NCBI GenBank assembly: GCA_036676295.1
Contig: JAKFDE010000027.1
Location: 62,001-126,000 of the forward strand
Reading direction: 5' to 3'
Origin: UBA4416 sp036676295
Lineage (GTDB): Bacteria; Bacteroidota; Bacteroidia; B-17B0; Aurantibacillaceae
Length of the DNA: 64,000 bases
Shown in pieces: positions 16,619 to 25,356 of this stretch. A program made the position numbers and the translations under genes. The stretch's first letter is position 1, and each line of letters starts with the position of its first letter. The notes under the pieces were generated by a model, which searched no databases, was not told the DNA's origin, and saw only the letters and a program-made list of their open reading frames with translations.

Positions 16619-19438
16619 TTGGCACAAGAAAAAGATATAAGCACTCTCAGTCCTAAAGAATATATAATCATTAAAGGAGCTCGCATGCACAACCTTAAAG
16701 GTATTGATGTGGCCCTGCCCCGTAATAAATTTATTGTCATCACCGGTTTATCAGGTTCAGGAAAATCTTCTCTTGCTTTTGATACCTTGTATGCCGAAGG
16801 TCAACGCCGTTATGTAGAAAGTTTATCAGCTTATGCTCGTCAGTTCTTAGGGCGTTTAGAAAAACCAAAGGTAGATTATATCAAAGGAATTTCGCCTGCC
16901 ATTGCTATCGAACAAAAAGTAATTTCACGTAATCCCCGCAGTACCGTTGGAACCATTACCGAAATTTACGATTACTTAAAATTACTGTATGCTCGTGTGG
17001 GCAAGACTTATAGCCCGGTAACAGGCAAACAAGTAAAACGTCATTCGGTTAGTGATGTGGTTGATTTTGTGAATACGTTATCAAACGAAACAAAGTGTTT
17101 GATTTTATCCAAACTCATTACACCAAAAGACAGAACACTGGACAAGCATCTGGATCTATTGAATCAGCAAGGGTTTTCAAGGATCTTAGTCAATAATGAG
17201 ATTGTAAAGATCAGTGATTTTGATGCAAAAAAATCTAAAAAAACAGATCATATTTTTTTATTGATCGATCGTATTGTGGTTGATATTACGGATGAAGATT
17301 TTCAAAACCGTGTAGCGGATAGTGTTCAAACAGCCTTTTATGAAGGTGGTGGCGAATGCGATGTGTTTATTGAAACTCAGGATAAAAAATACAATCAACA
17401 TCATTTTTCAAATTTATTTCAGGCTGATGGCATTTTGTTTGAAGAACCGGATCTGAACTTCTTTAGTTTTAATAATCCTATTGGTGCCTGCAAAACCTGC
17501 GAAGGCTTTGGTAGCATTATTGGCATTGACCCTGATCTGGTGATCCCCAACAAAAGTGTGTCGGTATTTGAAAACGCAGTTGCTTGCTGGAATGGAGAAA
17601 CGATGAGTTCTTACAAAAATCAATTAGTGAAAAATGCTCACAAGTTTGATTTTCCTGTTCACAAGCCAATTGTGCAATTAACTAAAGAACAATACGACCT
17701 ACTTTGGAAAGGTAACCAACACTTTGAAGGCATTAATGATTTTTTCAAAATGCTCGAAAAAGAAAGCTACAAAATACAATACCGTGTAATGCTTGCACGC
17801 TACCGTGGCAAAACGGTTTGTCCGGATTGTCTTGGCACACGCTTGCGTAAAGATGCTAACTACGTAAAGATCGGTGATAAAGGCATTTCTGAATTGGTTC
17901 TCTTACCGGTAAATGATCTGAGATTATTTTTCAGAGGTTTAAAATTAGATGACCATGATACGACTATTGCCAAACGTTTATTAATTGAAATTAATAGCCG
18001 CTTGCAATTTTTAGTAGATGTTGGTTTAGGTTATTTAAGTTTAAATCGTGTGGCTAATACCTTAAGTGGTGGCGAAAGTCAACGTATTAATTTAGCAACA
18101 TCCCTTGGAAGTAGTCTGGTTGGAAGTTTATATATTTTAGATGAACCAAGTATTGGTTTACATTCAAGAGATACGGAACGATTGATCGGAGTCTTAAAAT
18201 CATTGCAACAACAAGGTAACACGGTTATTGTGGTGGAACATGATGAAGAAATTATGTTGGCTGCTGATGAATTAATTGATATTGGTCCGGAAGCCGGCAC
18301 CAATGGTGGAGAATTGGTATTTCAAGGAACTCACAAAGAATTACTGAAAGATTCAAAAAGTTTTACGGCAAAATATTTAACCAATAAATTAAAAATAGAA
18401 GTTCCTAAAACTCGCCGTAAGTGGAAAGAGTTTTTAGAAATTAAAGATGCGACTGAGAACAATTTAAAAAATGTAAGCGTCAAATTTCCTCTTAACACCT
18501 TATGTTGTGTAACAGGCGTGAGCGGTTCAGGAAAATCAACCTTAATTAAAAAAGTATTATACCCTAATGTGCGCAAACATTTGGAAGGCTATTTTGCCAA
18601 TATCAAAAATGATAAATTAACGGGTAGTTTAAAAAGTTTGCAACATGTAGAGTTCATTGATCAAAATCCGATCGGTAAATCATCGCGAAGTAATCCGGTA
18701 ACTTATACCAAAGCGTATGATGAGATCAGAAATTTATTTTCGGAACAATCCTTAGCTAAAGTTCGCAATTATAAACCATCACATTTTTCGTTTAACGTAG
18801 ATGGCGGTCGTTGCGAGGTTTGTGAAGGCGAGGGAACCATTACGGTTGAAATGCAATTCATGGCCGATATTCAATTGCCTTGCGAAGCCTGTAACAGCAA
18901 ACGTTTCAAAGCGGAGACTTTAGAGATCTTATATAAAGGAAAATCCATTTCGGATGTTTTGGAAATGACCATTGATGATGCGGTTATTTATTTTAGCCAG
19001 GAAAGTGACAGCCGCTTGTGCAAAAAGATCATTGAACGTTTAAAACCATTACAGGAAGTAGGTTTAGGTTATGTGCAATTAGGTCAATCATCCAGCACTT
19101 TAAGCGGTGGCGAAGCGCAACGTATCAAACTGGCCACTTTTTTAATTGGCGGAAGCACCACTACTAAAACCTTATTTATTTTTGATGAACCAACTACAGG
19201 CTTGCATTTTCATGATGTGGCTAAATTATTGAGATCCTTTAATGCCTTAATTGAACGTGGCCATTCTATTATCGTGATCGAACATAATTTGGATGTGATC
19301 AAATGTGCCGATTGGATCATTGATATTGGCCCTGAAGGTGGCGAAGAAGGCGGTTCTATTGTAGCAGAAGGAACACCTGAAGATGTCGTAAAAAACAAAG
19401 CAAGCTATACTGCTAAGTATTTAAAGGAAAAGTTATAA
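16619..19438 (+). CDS. uvrA: Excinuclease ABC subunit A
   Basis: UvrA recognises DNA damage as a dimer and loads UvrB in nucleotide excision repair. The 939-residue protein has two ABC ATPase modules: Walker A GLSGSGKSS (N-terminal) and GVSGSGKST (C-terminal), with LSGGESQRINLA and LSGGEAQRIKLA signatures. Zinc-binding cysteines are present at CKTCEGFG/CPDCLGTR and CEVCEGEG/CEACNSKR. The start is TTG at 16619; the nearby ATG at 16608 is out of frame, and TTG gives MAQEKDISTLSPKEYIIIKGARMHNLK. It probably forms a single-gene transcript. Confidence 0.96.
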   Translation: MAQEKDISTLSPKEYIIIKGARMHNLKGIDVALPRNKFIVITGLSGSGKSSLAFDTLYAEGQRRYVESLSAYARQFLGRLEKPKVDYIKGISPAIAIEQKVISRNPRSTVGTITEIYDYLKLLYARVGKTYSPVTGKQVKRHSVSDVVDFVNTLSNETKCLILSKLITPKDRTLDKHLDLLNQQGFSRILVNNEIVKISDFDAKKSKKTDHIFLLIDRIVVDITDEDFQNRVADSVQTAFYEGGGECDVFIETQDKKYNQHHFSNLFQADGILFEEPDLNFFSFNNPIGACKTCEGFGSIIGIDPDLVIPNKSVSVFENAVACWNGETMSSYKNQLVKNAHKFDFPVHKPIVQLTKEQYDLLWKGNQHFEGINDFFKMLEKESYKIQYRVMLARYRGKTVCPDCLGTRLRKDANYVKIGDKGISELVLLPVNDLRLFFRGLKLDDHDTTIAKRLLIEINSRLQFLVDVGLGYLSLNRVANTLSGGESQRINLATSLGSSLVGSLYILDEPSIGLHSRDTERLIGVLKSLQQQGNTVIVVEHDEEIMLAADELIDIGPEAGTNGGELVFQGTHKELLKDSKSFTAKYLTNKLKIEVPKTRRKWKEFLEIKDATENNLKNVSVKFPLNTLCCVTGVSGSGKSTLIKKVLYPNVRKHLEGYFANIKNDKLTGSLKSLQHVEFIDQNPIGKSSRSNPVTYTKAYDEIRNLFSEQSLAKVRNYKPSHFSFNVDGGRCEVCEGEGTITVEMQFMADIQLPCEACNSKRFKAETLEILYKGKSISDVLEMTIDDAVIYFSQESDSRLCKKIIERLKPLQEVGLGYVQLGQSSSTLSGGEAQRIKLATFLIGGSTTTKTLFIFDEPTTGLHFHDVAKLLRSFNALIERGHSIIVIEHNLDVIKCADWIIDIGPEGGEEGGSIVAEGTPEDVVKNKASYTAKYLKEKL

Positions 19439-19461
19439 AAAAACTGTCTCAAAGATCAATT

Positions 19462-19821
19462 TTAATTCAAACTGTTTCTTACAGTGTTAGTAGCCGAATA
19501 CGTTTCAATAATATCAAAACTAATATCCTCGTTTTTTAATTTTATTTTATTTGCCAGTTTTTCTTTAAGATCACTTGCCGCTAAATTTTCTGACTCAATA
19601 ATTAATAACCCGGCTGTAACGCACGTAAAAACTATTTTTATGCCTTGCATGTCGTTCAACATTTCACAAACCCTGCAATCTTTATCATCATTATAGTTTT
19701 CAAATTTTAAAAAGATACTATTCTTTACATTTTTTTTATCTAAAGTCTGAGACTTACAGATAAAACAGATAACTAAGAAAATGGCGATCAAAACTAATCT
19801 GTTGTTTAAGATGCTTTTCAT
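19462..19821 (-). CDS. Small secreted protein with a CxxC motif, possibly HMA-like
   Basis: The 119-residue protein begins with a basic N-terminus and a hydrophobic segment (LVLIAIFLVICFICKSQ), so it has a signal peptide or anchor. The remainder, FENYNDDKDCRVCEMLNDMQGIKIVFTC followed by AGLLIIESENLAASDLKEKL, has the spacing of a heavy-metal-associated-like fold (CxxC, helix, strand). The metal-site context is not the usual GMTCxxC, so the assignment is weak. It lies convergent to uvrA, 23 nt from its stop. Confidence 0.5.
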   Translation of the reverse strand: MKSILNNRLVLIAIFLVICFICKSQTLDKKNVKNSIFLKFENYNDDKDCRVCEMLNDMQGIKIVFTCVTAGLLIIESENLAASDLKEKLANKIKLKNEDISFDIIETYSATNTVRNSLN

Positions 19822-20199
19822 TATTTTTGGATTTATGGGGTGTATTCATATCATTACAAACCGCTTGCCATTATTTCGATGAATTGCATTATTTATTCGA
19901 CTAAACTAAGTTTAGTTAGATTAAACTGGTAAAATGGGTGTTAAAATGAGTGGGTCTTTCATCTAAATCAATGAATGATTTTAGGTAATTAAAGCTCAAC
20001 TTTTTGATAAATAAACCTAATACATTGAATTTCAAGGGGAAGCTAATTTTAAGAGGCATTAAAAAAAACCTCAATTATTTAAAAAAATAAGATTACGGCA
20101 CAGGGCATCGATTTTTCTTTTTCAAAAAGCTTTTAACAATGCTTTCCTGTTCTTAAAATTATCCGCACCTTTGGGCTTTAGAAAACCCTTTCTAAAACT
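19822..20199. other. 378-bp intergenic region upstream of carA
   Basis: No coding region is convincing here. It contains a 17-bp palindrome at 19900-19916 (arms ACTAAACT and AGTTTAGT around one base) and AT-rich runs. CACCTTTG at 20166-20173 is a one-mismatch -7 element for carA. I see no T-box or known riboswitch pattern. The palindrome could be a regulator site for either divergent gene. Confidence 0.5.
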
Positions 20200-21333
20200 A
20201 TGCAACTGAAATATCACACCAAGCCAAAGGCAATCCTATTATTAGAAGACGGAAAAGTATTTGAAGGCAAAGCTGCCGGAAAAATTGGAACCACTACCGG
20301 AGAAATTTGTTTTAATACCGGTATGACCGGCTATCAGGAAATTTTTACTGATCCATCTTATTTTGGGCAAATTGTGGTAATGAATAATGTTCATGTTGGT
20401 AATTACGGTATTGAACCTTCTGAAATTGAAAGCGACAGCATTAAAATTTCGGGAATGGTTTGTAAAAAATTCAATGATGGTTTTTCTCGTAAACGCGCCA
20501 CACAATCATTAGAAGATTATTTTAAAAATGATGGCATTGTTGCCATCAGCGATGTAGATACGCGTGCTATTGTACGTTACATCAGAGATAAAGGTGCAAT
20601 GAACTGCATCATTTCTTCTGAAAACACAGATATCGATTCTTTAAAAGCCTTATTAGCCAAAGTGCCTAAAATGGAAGGTTTAGAGTTATCCTCTAAAGTA
20701 GCTACAACTACCGCATTTAATTTTGGAAATGAAAGCTCAACGTATAAAGTAGCCGTTATTGATTTTGGTACAAAAACCAACATCTTGCGTTCTTTGGCAG
20801 AACGTGATTGCCTCTTAAAAGTATTTCCAATGAAATCAAGCGTTAAAGATATTTTAGACTTTAACCCTGATGGCATTATGTTAACCAATGGTCCCGGCGA
20901 CCCTGGAGTGATGAAAGAAGAAACTCAATTAATTAAAGAATTGGTTAATACCGGAAAACCTGTTTTTGGAATTTGTTTCGGTCATCAACTATTGGCACAA
21001 TCACAAGGCATTTCAACTTATAAAATGCATGCCGGCCATCGTGGTATCAACCATCCTGTAAAAAACCTGATTACCGGTAAATCGGAGATCACTTCTCAAA
21101 ACCATGGTTTCACGATCAGTGCCGAGGATATTGCAAAAAATCCAAACATCGAAATCACACACGTAAACCTTAACGATCATACCATTGAAGGCATTCGTTT
21201 AAAAGATAAACCGGCTTTCTCTGTACAATATCATCCTGAATCTTGCCCCGGACCTTACGATTCCCGTTACTTATTTGACGATTTTGTAAGCAACATGAAA
21301 GCGTTTAAGAAACAACCTTTAGTGAACGCTTAA
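20200..21333 (+). CDS. carA: Carbamoyl-phosphate synthase small subunit
   Basis: CarA is the glutaminase subunit that supplies ammonia to CarB for carbamoyl phosphate, the precursor of pyrimidines and arginine. The 377-residue protein has the N-terminal interaction domain (GMTGYQEIFTDPSYFGQIVVM) and a C-terminal class I glutamine amidotransferase domain. The triad is visible as the nucleophilic Cys in PVFGICFGHQLLA and the His/Glu in VQYHPESCPGP. The large subunit carB is not adjacent. The gene stands alone, followed by der under its own promoter. Confidence 0.96.
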   Translation: MQLKYHTKPKAILLLEDGKVFEGKAAGKIGTTTGEICFNTGMTGYQEIFTDPSYFGQIVVMNNVHVGNYGIEPSEIESDSIKISGMVCKKFNDGFSRKRATQSLEDYFKNDGIVAISDVDTRAIVRYIRDKGAMNCIISSENTDIDSLKALLAKVPKMEGLELSSKVATTTAFNFGNESSTYKVAVIDFGTKTNILRSLAERDCLLKVFPMKSSVKDILDFNPDGIMLTNGPGDPGVMKEETQLIKELVNTGKPVFGICFGHQLLAQSQGISTYKMHAGHRGINHPVKNLITGKSEITSQNHGFTISAEDIAKNPNIEITHVNLNDHTIEGIRLKDKPAFSVQYHPESCPGPYDSRYLFDDFVSNMKAFKKQPLVNA

Positions 21334-21419
21334 GTCGTTTTGATGGGCTTGGGATCGTACCTTAGTCCAATTAAAACCCTCATTCTGAAACTTTAACTGG
21401 AAATTTTAGGCTTTTTTAT

Positions 21420-21427
21420 TACCTTTG
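21420..21427 (+). promoter_or_regulatory. TAnnTTTG -7 promoter element for der
   Basis: TACCTTTG is a perfect -7 match, with only 7 nt before the ATG at 21435. The predicted transcription start lies at or next to the start codon, so der mRNA should be nearly leaderless. Confidence 0.65.
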
Positions 21428-21434
21428 CGGCAAT

Positions 21435-22742
21435 ATGCCAAATTTAGTAGCCATTGTAGGTCGTCCCAATGTTGGGAAATCGACACTTTTTAACCGTTTA
21501 ACCGAATCCCGTGAAGCCATCGTTGATGATGAACCGGGTGTAACACGTGATAGACACTATGGAAAATCTAACTGGAATGGTGTGGAATTTTCTGTAGTTG
21601 ATACCGGCGGTTACATCAAAGGTAGCGACGATATTTTTGAAGAAGAGATCCGTAAGCAAGTAAAAATTGCTATGGATGAGTGTAGCTCTATCTTATTTAT
21701 GGTAGATGTAACAGATGGTGTAACAGAGTTTGATAAAGATGTAGCCAACATTATTCGCCGTAGCAAAAAACCTGTTTTTTTAGTAGTTAATAAAGTAGAT
21801 AACAGCGAGCGTAATTCTTATGCTTCAGAATTTTATAGTTTAGGTTTAGGCGATCCTTATTGTGTTTCTTCTAACAGCGGAAGCGGAACCGGTGATCTGT
21901 TAGATGCCTTGGTAAAATCTTTTCCTGAAGATCTGGGAGCTATTGAAAACAGTGGCTTACCTAGAATTGCCATTGTTGGTCGTCCTAACGTTGGTAAATC
22001 ATCTTTAACCAATGCCTTATTAGGCGAAGAAAGAAATATTGTAACTGCCATTGCAGGAACAACGCGTGATACCATTCACACCCATTACAATAAATTCGGT
22101 CACAATTTTTTATTGATCGATACTGCCGGAATGCGTAAGAAAGCAAAGGTGCACGAAGACATTGAGTTTTATAGTGTGATGCGTACCATCAAAGCTATTG
22201 AAACATCTGATGTGTGTGTACTGATGATCGATGCAACTTCGGGTATTGAATCTCAGGATTTGAATATCATTCACCTGATCGGAAAAAACCATAAAGGAAT
22301 TGTAGTGGTTGTAAATAAATGGGATCTGGTTGAGAACAAAGATACCATGACCACCAAGCACTTTGAAGAACAGATAAGAGCGAGCATGATGCCATTTAAA
22401 GATGTTCCTATTATTTTTACTTCGGTAACCGAAAAGCAACGTATCATGAAAGTGATCGAAACGGCCATGGAAGTGTATAAGAACAAATCAACTAAAATAC
22501 CTACCAGTAAATTAAACGAATACTTTTTACCGTTAATAGAAAACTTCCCGCCTCCGGCAATGAAAGGGAAAATTGTAAAAATTAAATACGTTACTCAAAT
22601 TAAAGACACTTGCGCCTTTATTTTCTTCTGTAACTCTCCGCAATATTTAACGGATGCTTACAAACGTTTCTTAGAAAATAAATTCCGCGAAGCTTATAAT
22701 TTCACAGGCGTTCCTCTATCATTTTATTTCAGAGCGAAGTAA
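21435..22742 (+). CDS. der: Ribosome biogenesis GTPase Der (EngA)
   Basis: Der is an essential double-GTPase needed for 50S ribosome assembly. The 435-residue protein has two tandem G domains, with G1 motifs GRPNVGKSTLF (about residues 8-18) and GRPNVGKSSLT (about 181-191). The matching G3 motifs are DTGG and DTAGM, and the G4 motifs NKVD and NKWD. A C-terminal KH-like domain ends in the family sequence FTGVPLSFYFRAK. It begins right after a promoter element, with nearly no leader. Confidence 0.96.
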   Translation: MPNLVAIVGRPNVGKSTLFNRLTESREAIVDDEPGVTRDRHYGKSNWNGVEFSVVDTGGYIKGSDDIFEEEIRKQVKIAMDECSSILFMVDVTDGVTEFDKDVANIIRRSKKPVFLVVNKVDNSERNSYASEFYSLGLGDPYCVSSNSGSGTGDLLDALVKSFPEDLGAIENSGLPRIAIVGRPNVGKSSLTNALLGEERNIVTAIAGTTRDTIHTHYNKFGHNFLLIDTAGMRKKAKVHEDIEFYSVMRTIKAIETSDVCVLMIDATSGIESQDLNIIHLIGKNHKGIVVVVNKWDLVENKDTMTTKHFEEQIRASMMPFKDVPIIFTSVTEKQRIMKVIETAMEVYKNKSTKIPTSKLNEYFLPLIENFPPPAMKGKIVKIKYVTQIKDTCAFIFFCNSPQYLTDAYKRFLENKFREAYNFTGVPLSFYFRAK

Positions 22743-22801
22743 TTTGTTGTAACGTTTTCATGGATCTGAGTTATAGTTTTAAACCAACTAAAACTCTTGC
22801 T

Positions 22802-23656
22802 ATGAAAACCATCCACCTTTTGTATAGCTGTCTCTCACTAGGATGCTATATCACTAGCTTTTCTCAGGAACATATTCCCGGAGTGATGAATCCTCCAAGC
22901 AACCCATGTGGTATTTACGATAAAGAAAATATTGGCAATCGCCGGGCTATTCAATACACCAGCTTGCGCGAAGGCGATGTGATGTGGGAGAAACGCATTT
23001 GGCGCGATGTGGACATGCGCGAAAAACAAAACCAGCCTCTTTACTATCCATTAGAGTTTAACCCCTGCAGAACCTCTTTATTTCAGGCCTTGACCAGAAA
23101 CATTTTAAGTGGTAACATCATCGCCTTTGCTGATGAAGATTTTATGATACCACTTGAGTTTGGCGAAGTACATAAACGCTTGGTGAAAATTGATACGGTA
23201 GAACAAATTACCTACGACCCTGAAGGTAACGAACACATCACCAGAGTTCCTGTGGTAGATTCTACCAGCATTTACCAACGCGTATTGCGTTACCGTTTAA
23301 AAGAAGACTGGTATTTTGACCGACAAAAATCTTCGCTTGAAGTAAGGATCTTTGGCATTGCTGCTTTTGAATACGATGCCGACAAAGAATTATTTAAAGA
23401 ATTGTTTTGGGTGTATTTTCCATCCTGCCGCCCCTACTTTGCGACTAACGATGTGTACAATTTTAAGAATGATGCCGAGCGACGCAGCCTCGATGATATT
23501 TTTTGGAAACGACAATTTGCCAGTGTCATCGTAAAAGAATCGAATGTATATGACCGCTACATTAGCCAATACCAAAATGGCATTGATGCTTTGCTGGAAT
23601 CAGATAAAATAAAAATGAATCTCTTTAACTGGGAACATGATCTGTGGCATTATTAA
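22802..23656 (+). CDS. GldN/PorN-family protein (orphan copy)
   Basis: This 284-residue protein has a signal peptide (MKTIHLLYSCLSLGCYITSFSQ) and matches the GldN/PorN family in NPCGIYDKENIGNRRAIQYTSLREGDVMWEKRIWRDVDMREKQN and in its DD-F-RQFASV-YNRY-style C-terminus. GldN/PorN forms a periplasmic ring with GldK/PorK in the type IX secretion system. No gldK, gldL or gldM gene is next to it, so this is either a paralogue or an operon split. The ATG at 22802 places the signal peptide at the N-terminus; the earlier ATG at 22760 would bury it. Confidence 0.85.
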   Translation: MKTIHLLYSCLSLGCYITSFSQEHIPGVMNPPSNPCGIYDKENIGNRRAIQYTSLREGDVMWEKRIWRDVDMREKQNQPLYYPLEFNPCRTSLFQALTRNILSGNIIAFADEDFMIPLEFGEVHKRLVKIDTVEQITYDPEGNEHITRVPVVDSTSIYQRVLRYRLKEDWYFDRQKSSLEVRIFGIAAFEYDADKELFKELFWVYFPSCRPYFATNDVYNFKNDAERRSLDDIFWKRQFASVIVKESNVYDRYISQYQNGIDALLESDKIKMNLFNWEHDLWHY

Positions 23657-23738
23657 ACATTTTAAGCTTGGCCATTGTAAGTGACCTTAAATTTTTGCAA
23701 ATGCATTTGATTTCATTCCGAATGACAGGGAGGTTGTG

Positions 23739-24779
23739 TTATAAACTGGGTTTTTCTGGGATTTCAACTTTTGAAAATTTCATTAACGCCGCTTTTGCAA
23801 ATTTATTATCAGGTTCAACAGATAACCAAAATCTTATTTTACCTATAATAGTAAGCTCATAATGTGGATTTTTAATTTTTAATTTTCTAATATGAGAAAC
23901 GATACCATACTTAATAATGAAATGTATTTCCTGCTTTAATTTTCTTTTATATTCTTTTGGTACTTGCAGCTTTTTGTCTGCAATAGAAATTCCAGTAATT
24001 ATTCTCTTACCTTGTTCCTGATGTAAAATAGTTTTTTTAGTGTTTACTATAAAGTCGCAACTCTCGATTATTTGATTTATATATTGTATGTATTTTGAGG
24101 GTATTTGATCACCTGAAAATGCCAAATCATCTGCATATCGGGTATATTTCAAATCTAGTTTTTTAGCAAAGTTAGTTAATCTATTATCTAATGTTTTTGA
24201 AATTATATTGCTAAGAATTGGGCTAGTCGGCGCGCCTTGAGGTAATGCATCCCCTAAGCAACATATAGAAGCTAAATAAAATGACACTTTATTTGAATAC
24301 CCCAAGGATTTAAACACCATAATTACTTTATTAATTTTAATAGATGGAAAAAAATCTTTTAAATCTATTTTCAGAAAGTGTTTTTGATTTAAATGACAAG
24401 CAGCGTTTGTTATTATTGATTTTTTGAAAGTAAAACCTTGTGCCGCAGGATGTATTTCTATCTTTTTAAGAATATTTTGATAAATCCAATTTTGACTATC
24501 TAACAAAGCAGGATATGGGGCTGATATTTGTCTAACACCTCCACTCCTTTTAGGTATTTTAAAATCACGATAGTGATTTACATTTGAATTTATTACAGAA
24601 GCTAAGTAACGTTGATTTCTGCCTAACAAAAGACACAAATGATTGAAATCAAAAATAATAGGAACATCCTTTTCAACTAATGGAGTTATATATTTTATAT
24701 AAGTTTCAACTAGTTCGGATTTAAGTCCGGACTTCTCGAAATTACTTTTCCAATATGAAATTACTTTTCTTTTTGTCAT
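23739..24779 (-). CDS. Retron-type reverse transcriptase
   Basis: This 346-residue reverse transcriptase has the retron hallmarks. The retron-specific N-A-x-x-H motif is N125-A-A-C-H129, followed by FLKIDLKDFFPSI with catalytic D139. QGAPTSPILSN starts at about 181, and the YADD box is at 215-218 (catalytic D217/D218). The ITG (V/ITG) motif is at 261-263, leading into a basic thumb (VPKEYKRKLKQEIHFI). It makes msDNA from the adjacent non-coding RNA. The ATG is 6 nt from the a2 end of the predicted msr-msd region. It is the last gene of an operon with a PRTase-like and a winged-helix gene. Confidence 0.93.
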   Translation of the reverse strand: MTKRKVISYWKSNFEKSGLKSELVETYIKYITPLVEKDVPIIFDFNHLCLLLGRNQRYLASVINSNVNHYRDFKIPKRSGGVRQISAPYPALLDSQNWIYQNILKKIEIHPAAQGFTFKKSIITNAACHLNQKHFLKIDLKDFFPSIKINKVIMVFKSLGYSNKVSFYLASICCLGDALPQGAPTSPILSNIISKTLDNRLTNFAKKLDLKYTRYADDLAFSGDQIPSKYIQYINQIIESCDFIVNTKKTILHQEQGKRIITGISIADKKLQVPKEYKRKLKQEIHFIIKYGIVSHIRKLKIKNPHYELTIIGKIRFWLSVEPDNKFAKAALMKFSKVEIPEKPSL

Positions 24780-24785
24780 AAAAAA

Positions 24786-25018
24786 TGGGAGGCCAAGAAC
24801 TACTTTCTAAACTTTAGCTCTTTTGGTTAAGACGAATTATTTCGGCGTGCGCGCCAAAATAATTTGGATTTACCAAGAGAGTCCCAGCTTTTCGCTGGGC
24901 GAACACTCTTAAATTTTCAAAATTTTTCATTTTGGAAATTTAAGAGTAGAGGTTAAAGTACACCTTAACCTTAGAAGCGACACCGCTTCAAACGTGCTAG
25001 TTTCTATTTTGCCTCCCA
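24786..25018 (-). ncRNA. Predicted retron msr-msd non-coding RNA
   Basis: On the minus strand this stretch starts with TGGGAGGC (a1, 25018-25011) and ends with its exact complement GCCTCCCA (a2, 24793-24786). A TAGC near 24999-24996 offers a branching guanosine at 24997. Hairpins follow: a 6-bp GAAGCG stem (24974-24989), a 7-bp stem (24950-24971), a 12+6-bp stem (24905-24947), a 6-bp CCCAGC stem (24883-24899), and a long hairpin 24818-24880 with a 13-position inner stem (12 pairs) capped by GGCG/CGCC. The first ones would be msr and the last hairpin(s) msd. Placement directly 5' of the RT gene and 21 nt after the winged-helix stop is typical of retrons. Confidence 0.8.
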
Positions 25019-25038
25019 ATATCATACAAATCTATTAT

Positions 25039-25356
25039 TTAATTTATTATTTTAGGTATATAAAATTGGTTTATTTCAATCTTTGGACCTGAAAATTTTT
25101 CTTGAATGCCGTCTAATTTATTTGATTTAGCTTTGATTACTTCATAAGTCTTAATTGCATATTCAATCCCTGAAGTTGTTATTGTCAACCTCTCGTCATC
25201 AGATTTCACTAATGACATTTTTGTTAAAACTTCAATTGCCAAAAAAAGTTCTTTAGGACTCGAATTATAGCGATTATATAGTGTATATATGTATAACCCT
25301 TCCGTTGATTTAAAAAGGTCATTCAACATTAATTTTTGTAAATTATTTAGTCTCAT
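25039..25356 (-). CDS. Retron-associated winged-helix protein
   Basis: This is a 105-residue protein. Residues 1-70 (NNLQKLMLNDLFKSTEGLYIYTLYNRYNSSPKELFLAIEVLTKMSLVKSDDERLTITTSGIEYAI) read as a winged-helix DNA-binding domain: three helices followed by a beta hairpin. Its start overlaps the stop of the PRTase-like gene by 4 nt, so the two are translationally coupled. In known retrons, small DNA-binding partners keep the effector quiet or bind msDNA; that role is inferred here. Confidence 0.75.
   Translation of the reverse strand: MRLNNLQKLMLNDLFKSTEGLYIYTLYNRYNSSPKELFLAIEVLTKMSLVKSDDERLTITTSGIEYAIKTYEVIKAKSNKLDGIQEKFSGPKIEINQFYIPKIIN

Noticed and set aside
19900..19916. 17-bp palindrome as a defined operator
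   Set aside because: It is short and AT-rich, with no second copy or known regulator nearby, so it is only mentioned in the intergenic entry.
23644..23862. Small plus-strand frame after the gldN-like gene
   Set aside because: It mostly overlaps the C-terminus of the reverse transcriptase on the other strand and has no recognisable features.
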